A stretch of DNA of 12,927 nucleotides from Blastocatellia bacterium (GTDB lineage: Bacteria; Acidobacteriota; Blastocatellia; Chloracidobacteriales; JADJPF01), in the NCBI GenBank assembly GCA_023265235.1, contig JAHFUF010000059.1, positions 1-12,927 of the forward strand, given 5' to 3'. Below the pieces are notes generated by a model. The model worked only from the letters and a program-made list of their open reading frames with translations. It was not told where the DNA came from and searched no databases. Shown piece after piece: positions 5,286 to 12,600 of this stretch; positions within the stretch are counted from its first letter, which is position 1; each line of letters opens with the position of its first letter. The position numbers were made by a program, and so were the translations under genes.

Positions 5286-7190
5286 TTATCTTTGGACTAT
5301 ACGAAAACTAAGATCTGCAAAAGAATAGTACTCACTTTGAAAAAACCTGTAAGTAATTGGGTCTGCTTTGCTATTATTGTTTTTTCCACGAAAAACACGT
5401 ACTCCTCTAGGTATTTCTACATCAATTTTAGCTCCTGGATATAGCTGTAGTGGAGTCTCCATCCATTCTAAATAATCTCCCATTAGTTCTTCTAAATTAT
5501 AATGGCTATTATTACGAGCAACATATTCCCATTCTTGTTCTGCTGGTAGTGTATAAATTTTACCTGTCTGCTTAGTTAACCAAGTACAATAAGCTTGAGC
5601 ATCATACCAACTAATATTAGTAACAGGTTTTTCTAGAATGTTTGTAGTAGGGGCACCGCCTTGCCAATGAGAAGGACTTTTATATCCTGTGGACTGTACA
5701 AATTCACTGTATTGATAATTATTAATCAAAAACCTGCTAATTTGAAAAGCTTTTACATCTACTTTATGTACTGGGCGGGCATACTCATCGCCAGTGTCAG
5801 AACCCATCATAAAAGTGTCAGCTTTAATTTCTAACATAAGTGGAAGAGTAACATTTACTTTTACCTCTGTAGGGGGAATAACAGGTATATATTTTTGATA
5901 AATCAATGTAGAGGCAACAGCTAAAAAAATAACTATTGGTATAAGAAGAATTAATCCTTTGTTGCTGCGTGGCGACGGGATATCAGAATCTAGTATAGAA
6001 GGAAGAGAAGGATCTACAGGGGTTTCAACTGATTTCATTTTTTGTTTTTTTACATTTTTTATAGGCTGAACTTTAATAGGTACTTTTGTTTCTCTCCCTA
6101 TTTCAATATTTGTTGCTAGAAGAGAACTTTGGGAGTCTCGGGAGTCTTGAGAACTTTGAGAATCTTGAGAATCTTGAGAATCTTGGGATTCTTGGGATTC
6201 TTGAGTATTTTGTGTAGATAGCTTATTGGTAGAAGCTTTATCAATCTTACTGATAGATATATTGGAGTTTGAGTTATTGCTTGCAAAAGAACCTGCTTTT
6301 TCTACTACTTGGTTACTGTTTTTTGCTCTTTCTATGGAATCAACAATACTATCGTATTCAAGTTCTTCTAATATTAGTTTGAGTTCCAACATATCAGCAT
6401 AACGATATTCAGCTTTTGGAGAAAGACCTTTATGAATTACAGCACTAAAGTTAGGAGAAATATCAGGGCGTAGTGAATGTAGAGGCTCGACACCTCCTAC
6501 TTTTAAGTACGCAGGGATTATTCCTGTAAGCATTTCATATAGCATTATTGATAGAGAAAATATGTCTGATCGCTGAGTTACTTCTTCATTCATTAACTGT
6601 TCTGGAGACATATACTTAAGTGTTCCAGCCATATTTTCACCTGTTAAATCACCACTTAAAGACTCATCTCCCCAACTAGACTTAGCAATACCAAAATCCA
6701 GTACACGAGCCATTAATGAGCCATCAGAAAACTGTTGTACCATTATATTTTCTGGTTTAAGGTCGCGGTGAATTATTTCTTGATTGTGTGCTTCATGGAG
6801 TCCAGCACATATTTGCTTAGCAATTTGTACTACTTTTTTTTGTGTAAGGGTTTTATTTTTTTGTAACATTTGGCGTAGTGTTACCCCTTCAATATGTTCC
6901 ATTACAATATAAGGTACTTCCTGATTTGTTACGCCAAAGTCTGTTACCATCACTATATTAGGGTGGTTGATTTTAGCTAGGGCTTTAGCCTCTCTCTTAA
7001 AACGAATGATTTGATTTTGTGTAGAGGCACCAGTATCATCATTTAGATCTATTACTTTTAATGCAAATACTTTTCCTAGGGTTATATGGTTAACGCGGAA
7101 TACTCTACCCATGCCGCCTTTGCCCATTAATTTTTCTATTTGATATTTGCTATCTATTATATCGCCTATTTTATAATTAATATTACTCAT
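5286..7190 (-). CDS. membrane Ser/Thr protein kinase with C-terminal formylglycine-generating-enzyme-like (FGE-sulfatase) domain
   Basis: 634 residues. The Hanks-type kinase domain spans about 16-275: glycine loop GKGGMG (23-28), ATP-binding K45, helix-C E67, HRDLKPEN (141-148, catalytic D143), DFG (165-167) and GTLKYMSPEQ (189-198). All key residues are present, so activity is expected. A Ser/Asn/Gln-rich linker (290-410) includes a DSQ repeat (329-356). One membrane segment lies at about 412-431. The outer part (about 450-634) is FGE-sulfatase-like: FMMGSDTGDEYARPVHKV, PVTNISWYDAQAYCTWL and LPAEQEWEYVAR are clear. It is short, however, and its only cysteine is C535, so the Cys pair of true FGE enzymes is absent. 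It is probably a binding or sensing domain. Expected topology is kinase inside, FGE-like domain outside. It is followed by the TPR gene in one operon and has a palindrome in front of its start. Confidence 0.93.
   Translation of the reverse strand: MSNINYKIGDIIDSKYQIEKLMGKGGMGRVFRVNHITLGKVFALKVIDLNDDTGASTQNQIIRFKREAKALAKINHPNIVMVTDFGVTNQEVPYIVMEHIEGVTLRQMLQKNKTLTQKKVVQIAKQICAGLHEAHNQEIIHRDLKPENIMVQQFSDGSLMARVLDFGIAKSSWGDESLSGDLTGENMAGTLKYMSPEQLMNEEVTQRSDIFSLSIMLYEMLTGIIPAYLKVGGVEPLHSLRPDISPNFSAVIHKGLSPKAEYRYADMLELKLILEELEYDSIVDSIERAKNSNQVVEKAGSFASNNSNSNISISKIDKASTNKLSTQNTQESQESQDSQDSQDSQSSQDSRDSQSSLLATNIEIGRETKVPIKVQPIKNVKKQKMKSVETPVDPSLPSILDSDIPSPRSNKGLILLIPIVIFLAVASTLIYQKYIPVIPPTEVKVNVTLPLMLEIKADTFMMGSDTGDEYARPVHKVDVKAFQISRFLINNYQYSEFVQSTGYKSPSHWQGGAPTTNILEKPVTNISWYDAQAYCTWLTKQTGKIYTLPAEQEWEYVARNNSHYNLEELMGDYLEWMETPLQLYPGAKIDVEIPRGVRVFRGKNNNSKADPITYRFFQSEYYSFADLSFRIVQR
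6123..6206 (-). repeat. 9-bp tandem repeats encoding an SQ/DSQ-rich linker
   Basis: On the plus strand, units such as CTTGAGAAT and CTTGGGATT follow one another. On the coding strand they give alternating D/E-S-Q (residues 329-356 of the kinase). They lie in the linker between kinase and membrane segment. The units are nearly identical, so the number is likely to vary between strains by slippage in whole codons. Confidence 0.8.
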
Positions 7191-7220
7191 AAAAAACCGT
7201 TCAAAGGAAAATTTTCTGTT

Positions 7221-7244
7221 GCAAAAACGTTTCTAACGTTTTGC
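7221..7244. promoter_or_regulatory. palindrome upstream of the kinase-FGE gene, candidate operator
   Basis: AAAACGTT (7224-7231) and AACGTTTT (7235-7242) form a perfect 8-bp inverted repeat around TCT, extended by GC on both sides with one extra A. It lies 31-54 bp upstream of the kinase-FGE start and touches the transcription start expected from the promoter at 7249-7278, a usual place for a repressor site. It could alternatively be a stem that ends transcription of the kinase gene at 7437-8702, but no T run follows on that strand. Confidence 0.45.
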
Positions 7245-7248
7245 CTTA

Positions 7249-7278
7249 ATTATCAAAGTGCCCAAAGTTTTGAGGCAA
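7249..7278 (-). promoter_or_regulatory. putative promoter of the kinase-FGE/TPR operon
   Basis: Reading the minus strand, TTGCCT (7278-7273) and GATAAT (7254-7249) are 18 bp apart. Transcription would start near 7242, inside the palindrome at 7221-7244. The -35/-10 combination is like those proposed for the tRNA and for the unit at 781. The rest of the 246-bp gap between the two kinase genes is AT-rich with no other signal that I can see. Confidence 0.4.
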
Positions 7279-7436
7279 ATAAGTTTATTTCCGTAGTAAC
7301 AAAAATATATCATTCTTATTACTTATTGCCAATAACCGTTTTTGCGTATAAGCGGACTAGGCTAGGCGCTAATATACTTTTTGTATGTTTATTATATAAA
7401 TTCGTATATTTACTTGGGTATAGGGTTAGTGGTTTG

Positions 7437-8702
7437 TTATTTTTTCTGCCAAAGCCCATTAAGTAAGTTCAATATTTTTTGCCAAAAGTTTTTAAGCCGT
7501 TCTTTTTGATTGCTTGTTTCTAAAGTAGGGGGGATTAACGAAGGTTGTTTAGTCGTTATTTGTTGAAGAGGTTCTATTGGTATATTTAGGAGTTCTTGTT
7601 TCTTTTGTATAATTTCTCTTGGGGTTTCAAGTTCTTGTGTCATATCATCAGCAAGTGAAAATACTTCAGACGAATGTCGAGGTTTTTCACTTGTTATATT
7701 ACGTTTAGGTTCTTCACCTGTTGTATTAGATTTAGCTTTGTCTTTTTTAGATTGCCCAGAATCAACCATTACAGTTGGGATATCTGTTTCCTTAGTCTCT
7801 TTATCCGTCCTCATTCTTGAAAAACTATTTCCTTCAGATGAAAAATCAGTAATAGCTGCTTCTAATTCTGCTGCCAACTCAAGCGCGTTGCTTTGCCTTT
7901 GAGCGGCTTTTTTTGATAATGCTTTCATTACAACTGCTTCTAGTTTTGCTGGTATTTCTGGTCTAATAATAGTTAAAGGAGGTGGAGGTGTATGAATGTG
8001 TTTCATAAAGAGTGTCATAGCTGATTTACCTTGAAATGGTAATTCCCCAGCCAACATTTGATAGAGTACTACTCCTAGGCTATAAATATCTGAGCGCGTA
8101 TCTATTGAACTACCTTCTACTTGTTCTGGAGAAACATACTCAGGCGTGCCAATTACAATACCTTGCCCAGTTAAATCTTGACCTTTTCCGCTAGAGAGCT
8201 TAGCAATAGAAAAATCTATTACTTTTGCCATTTCATTTGGTTGATCACAATTAACTATCATTATATTGCCAGGTTTTAGATCACGGTGAATAATATCTTT
8301 TTTGTGTGCAACATCTACTGCTTGGCAAACCTGTTTCATAAATTTGACAACTCGGTTAATATCCATTCCCTTTTCTTGTTTTAATAAATATGCCAAGCTA
8401 ATACCATCAATAAATTCCATTACTAAATATAATATTTCATTATTTACTACCCCAAAATCCATCATTGAAACAGCATTGTCATGCTTAATACTAATTGCTA
8501 GTTTGGCTTCTTGGTGAAATCGTTTAACCGCAGTCTCATCTGTGATTAGGTGAGGATGTAGGAGTTTTACTGCTACAGGGATTTGCATATATAAATGAGT
8601 ACCCTTAAAGACATTTCCTGTGCCACCTTTACCCAATAATTGTTTAATTTCATATTTATTATCTAGTACCATTCCTATAAATCTACTAATATCGTCTTTC
8701 AT
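7437..8702 (-). CDS. Ser/Thr protein kinase, soluble, with DFS instead of DFG
   Basis: 421 residues. The start at 8702 is preceded by AGGGGAACT, a strong Shine-Dalgarno sequence. The kinase domain covers about 17-285: glycine loop GKGGTGNV (24-31), K46, E65, HRDLKPGN (139-146, D141), VIDFSIAK (161-168), GTPEYVSPEQ (185-194) and DTRSDIYSLGVVLYQML (201-217). The metal-binding D163 is present but the following glycine of DFG is serine (S165). This is uncommon, though some bacterial kinases keep activity with it. Residues 286-400 are a charged, Ser/Thr/Lys-rich tail with no domain I recognise. No membrane segment is visible, and the end (ERLKNFWQKILNLLNGLWQKK) is an amphipathic helix. It lies on the same strand as, and 246 bp before, the kinase-FGE gene, which has its own putative promoter. 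Confidence 0.93.
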   Translation of the reverse strand: MKDDISRFIGMVLDNKYEIKQLLGKGGTGNVFKGTHLYMQIPVAVKLLHPHLITDETAVKRFHQEAKLAISIKHDNAVSMMDFGVVNNEILYLVMEFIDGISLAYLLKQEKGMDINRVVKFMKQVCQAVDVAHKKDIIHRDLKPGNIMIVNCDQPNEMAKVIDFSIAKLSSGKGQDLTGQGIVIGTPEYVSPEQVEGSSIDTRSDIYSLGVVLYQMLAGELPFQGKSAMTLFMKHIHTPPPPLTIIRPEIPAKLEAVVMKALSKKAAQRQSNALELAAELEAAITDFSSEGNSFSRMRTDKETKETDIPTVMVDSGQSKKDKAKSNTTGEEPKRNITSEKPRHSSEVFSLADDMTQELETPREIIQKKQELLNIPIEPLQQITTKQPSLIPPTLETSNQKERLKNFWQKILNLLNGLWQKK

Positions 8703-8744
8703 AGTTCCCCTAGTATAAACGCTTAAGCCTAAATTTTTTAATAT

Positions 8745-8773
8745 TTATTAAAGACAGGTTTTAAGTACATCAA
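8745..8773 (-). promoter_or_regulatory. weak candidate promoter of the DFS kinase gene
   Basis: On the minus strand, TTGATG (8773-8768) and TAATAA (8750-8745) are 17 bp apart. This would leave a leader of about 40 nt before ATG 8702. The surrounding DNA is very AT-rich, so a chance match is likely. Confidence 0.25.
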
Positions 8774-8826
8774 CTAGCTTAAGCTGTATTAAATTTTAAA
8801 CATAATTTTAAACTAACTTAAATATC

Positions 8827-8860
8827 CTGATAAATCATTTATGAGTTTGTAATTTATCAG
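8827..8860. promoter_or_regulatory. inverted repeat with three ATTTAT-type half sites in the divergent intergenic region
   Basis: CTGATAAAT (8827-8835) and ATTTATCAG (8852-8860) are a perfect 9-bp inverted repeat. Between them a third half site makes ATAAAT-c-ATTTAT (8830-8842), itself palindromic. CTTTT follows on the plus strand. It lies between the divergent kinase and MbtH genes and could be an operator. The AT-rich composition lowers confidence. Confidence 0.3.
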
Positions 8861-9150
8861 CTTTTGGCCAAGAAACTCCAGGTTTGAAGCTGTGCAAAGA
8901 TTGTAATTTTATATAATATAAGAAAAAATAAAAAAAATAGAATAATTTGGCTCTTTAATATTAAAACTTAGTAATCATTTCGTACTTAAGTGATAACGCT
9001 ATTGGAAAAACAGAGTAAAAATATTATTCTATGCAAGTAATGCAAATAATCTAAGCACTAAAACTCTTATTATGTTGCTAATCAATCTTAAAACAAAGTC
9101 TATTTAACCAACAAGCTAGTAACTGGTTTTTATAGCTTAAATTTATTTAT
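8861..9150. other. AT-rich non-coding region between the divergent kinase and MbtH genes
   Basis: There is no ORF with a usable ribosome site here. A TATAAT at 8912-8917 has no good -35 partner at normal spacing. The region probably holds the promoter and a long leader of the MbtH/NRPS unit. Apart from the promoter candidate at 9002-9030 I see nothing definite. Confidence 0.5.
9002..9030 (+). promoter_or_regulatory. candidate promoter of the MbtH/NRPS operon
   Basis: TTGGAA (9002-9007) and TATTCT (9025-9030) are 17 bp apart. The leader to the TTG start at 9163 would be about 125 nt. This is the best of several AT-rich matches and is not strong. Confidence 0.35.
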
Positions 9151-9162
9151 AGGAGTATTACT

Positions 9163-9390
9163 TTGAGTAAAGAAGAAAATGAAGACAACACTTTGTATAA
9201 AGTGGTAATGAATCATGAAGAACAGTACTCTATTTGGCCAGCAGACCGCGAAAACGCTTTAGGTTGGAATGATGTAGGAATAACCTCTGGTAGTAAAGCA
9301 GAATGCTTGGGTTATATTAAAGAAGTATGGACAGATATGCGACCTCTTAGCTTACGTAAGAAAATGGCAGAGCTAAATAATAACTCATAA
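9163..9390 (+). CDS. MbtH-like protein
   Basis: A 75-residue MbtH-domain protein. Members bind the adenylation domain of NRPSs in the cytoplasm and promote its folding and activity. The family signature is complete: NHEEQYSIWP (17-26), GWNDVG (34-39), ECLGYIKEVWTDMRP (47-61) and SLRKKM. The three conserved tryptophans are at 25, 35 and 56. The length is normal for the family. Translation starts at TTG 9163, with AGGAG (9151-9155) 7 nt upstream; no ATG is suitable, and the next residues (SKEENEDNT) are the usual variable N-terminus. The NRPS begins 234 bp downstream on the same strand, which supports one operon and a partnership with its A domains. A stable hairpin in the gap could adjust the ratio of the two products. 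Confidence 0.95.
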   Translation: MSKEENEDNTLYKVVMNHEEQYSIWPADRENALGWNDVGITSGSKAECLGYIKEVWTDMRPLSLRKKMAELNNNS

Positions 9391-9417
9391 CAATTCATAA
9401 AAATCCATAAAAGTAAA

Positions 9418-9456
9418 AGGCTAGGATTAAAAGACATTAGATTTTTATTCTAGCCT
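9418..9456 (+). promoter_or_regulatory. long hairpin between the MbtH and NRPS genes
   Basis: AGGCTAGgATtAAAA (9418-9432) pairs with TTTTtATtCTAGCCT (9442-9456), leaving a 9-nt loop. Thirteen to fourteen of 15 positions pair (one G-T wobble, one mismatch). No T run follows, so it is not a classical terminator. An attenuator, an mRNA-stability element or a partial terminator between the two genes would fit. Confidence 0.5.
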
Positions 9457-9624
9457 ATTCAGCATTGCTGCAAAAAACCCAATTTATTATTAGCACGATT
9501 CTTTTTGGAGTGCCATAAATATTGAATGACCAAAATAAAGCTATTCATCATACATTTAGAAGAGTATAGCGAAAAATCATTCTAGTCGAAACACCTAGTC
9601 TAATTAAGCGATAAGGAAAAAGAC

Positions 9625-12600
9625 ATGCTCTTAGAATTTAATCAAACAAATGTTAATTACCCAAAAGATGTGTTTGTTCATCAACTATTTGAAGAACAAG
9701 CAGCGCTTACTCCTGAATCTATCGCTGTAAGTTTTGAATCACAATCACTTACTTATCAACAGTTAAATGAGAGAGCTAATCAGCTTAGCTACCATTTTAG
9801 AGAACTAGGCATAGTCCAACAATCAATAGTTGGTATTTATATGGAAAGCTGTCTAGATATTGTGGTTGCAATTTTGGCTTGTCTTAAATCGGGTATTACC
9901 TATGTGCCATTAAATCTATATTATCCTAATGATAGGCTCACATTTATTGTTAAAGACTTAAAATTAGCCTTGCTGATAACACAATCAAACCTGCAAGAAA
10001 AAATTTCTTGGCTAGAAGTAAACAAACTTTATATTGATAAAGAAGTATTAAACCTAAATAGCAAAGATAACCCACAACACAATATTTATCCTCAAGAGAT
10101 AGCCTATTTAATTTATACCTCTGGTTCAACCGGCCAGCCAAAAGCAGTAATGATTACCCAAATAGGGATTGCTAACCTAATGATTTGGGTAAGAGAAAAA
10201 TTATTTTTAACCTCAGAAGATGTTTTCCTACAACTTGCAGCAATTAGTTTTGATGTTGCTTTTTGGGAGGTTTGTCTTCCATTAGTTTCTGGGGCAAAAC
10301 TAGTGCTAACTGAAACAAAAAAACAAACAGATATAAAATATTTACTAGAACTTATTGATAAATATGATGTTACGCTTATTACGTTAGTTCCTTCATTGTT
10401 AAGCTTAATGGTAGAAGAAAAAAGTTTTAGCCATAACAAATTGAAAAAAGTGATTAGCGGAGGTGAACCCCTATCCTACTCGTTGCAGGAAAGTTTCTTT
10501 AAACGTTCTAAAGCAGAACTCTATAACGCATATGGCCCAACAGAAACAACTATAGAAACTACTTATTGGCAATGTAACCCAGAGTCTAAAATAATACCAA
10601 TTGGTAGCCCAATTAGTAGTTCACAAATCTATATTTTAGATAAACACTTAAATGTTGTGCCCATTGGAGTAGTAGGAGAGTTGTATATTGGAGGCATTGC
10701 ATTAGCAAGAGGATATCATAACCAACCAGCATTAACAGCAGAAAGGTTTATTCCTAACCCATTTAGTAATAAACCAGGTGAGAGGCTATATTCAACAGGA
10801 GATTTAGCTCGTTATCTAGCAGATGGAAATATTGAGTTTATTGGTAGAAATGATTTTCAGGTAAAAATAAGAGGGTTTCGTATTGAACTAGGAGAAATAG
10901 AAGTAGCATTAAGCCGATATCCAACAATCAGCCAAACTGTTGTAACTGTTGAAGGTGAAGGAGATAATAAACAATTAGTAGCTTATTTAATATCAGAAAA
11001 AGAAAAGTCTCTAACTATAAATGAATTAAGGGCTTATTTAAAAAAACAATTACCAGAATATATGATTCCATCTAGTTATATAGTGATGGAAAGTTTTCCT
11101 CTAACTCCAAATGGTAAGGTAGATAGAAAGGCTTTATCTGATAGTAAACACAATAGATTAGAAGTATTAGATAATTATGTTGCACCTCGTAACCCTATAG
11201 AGGATGTGTTAACCAAGGTTTGGTGCGAAGTCTTAAAAATAAACAGGGTAGGGGTTAATAATAGTTTTTTTGCCTTAGGAGGGCATTCATTACTTGTAAC
11301 TCAAGTAATATCAAGAGTTAGAAAAATATTTGACATAGAAATATCAGTACAAAGTTTTTTTGAAAACCTAACTATTGCTGAACTTGCTAAACAAATAGAA
11401 TCAATAAAGTTAACCAAACCCTTGTTTCCTAAATTACAACCTATTGTTAGAACCTCTCATTTAACTCTTTCTTCTGCTCAGAGGAGAATGTGGTTTCTTT
11501 CCCAATTAGAGCCAGGAAATCCTGCTTATAACATTTCTCAAGTTCTTCGCCTAACAGGAGTACTTAATCTAAATGCATTAGAAAAAAGCTTTGATGAATT
11601 AGTAAAGAGACATGAAAGCTTAAGAACTAGTTTTGATATTATTGACACGGAAGTTGTTCAAATTATTGCTGAGACAATAGTTTTAGATTTTCCTGTTATA
11701 GATTTTTCTTTGCTTAGCAATGTTGATAGAGAAATAGAATTTTCCATATTGCTTAGTCAAGAATCTGTACATTTTTTTGATTTAAGCAAAGCTCCATTGA
11801 TTAAAATTGTATTAGTAAAATTAGCAGAACTAGAACATGTTTTAATTATTAACATACACCATATTATTTTTGATGAATGGTCTTATGGAGTTTTTATAGA
11901 AGAATTAAGCGTTTTTTACCAAGGGTTTTGTGAGGAAGAAAAAGCTAGATTACCAGAACTAGCAATTCAATATGTAGATTTTGCTTACTGGCAAAACCAA
12001 TACTTACAAGGAGATAATCTAGAAAATCTACTTTCATACTGGAAAGAAAAACTAGCAAACAATAGTCAGTTACAATTACCAACGGATAGAGCTAGACCTA
12101 GTAAATTCACTTACAAAGGTCAAAAAAAACATTTCGTTTTATCCCCTAGTTTAACTAAGCAACTACACAGGTTAAGTCATAAAGAAGATACTACTTTATT
12201 TATGCTCTTTTTGGCAGCTTTTAATGTTTTACTCTATCGTTATAGCCATCAAACAGATATTTCTATTGGTTCTCCTATTACTAATCGTAATCATTTTGAT
12301 TTAGAAAAAGTAATTGGGTTTTTTCTTAATACGTTGGTATTACGAACCAAGTTGTTAGGTAACCCTAGTTTTAAAAAATTACTTGATCAAGTTAGAAAAG
12401 ACTGTTTATCTGCTTTTGCCCATCAGGACTTACCTTTTGACCAATTGGTTGCAGAACTCCAGCCTAATAGAAACTTAAGCCAAACACCTTTCTTTCAAGT
12501 TATGCTGGTAGTACAAACTCCTGAGCCATATATTAAGTTAAAAGACTTAATATTAGAGAGTGTAGAAATAGACAACCAAACAACAAAATTTGACTTAACA

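Noticed and set aside
6123..6206. CRISPR-like array
   Set aside because: The units are 9 bp, contiguous without spacers, and lie in frame within a kinase gene; this is a coding tandem repeat.
7140..7466. Plus-strand open frame between the two kinase genes
   Set aside because: It overlaps the coding ends of both kinases on the opposite strand, has no ribosome site, and reads as random hydrophobic sequence.
8302..8517. Plus-strand open frame within the DFS kinase gene
   Set aside because: It lies wholly antisense to conserved kinase motifs, so it is a shadow frame.
9950..10439. Minus-strand open frames within the NRPS adenylation domain
   Set aside because: The plus strand encodes core motifs A3 to A5 of the NRPS across this region, so the antisense frames are shadows.
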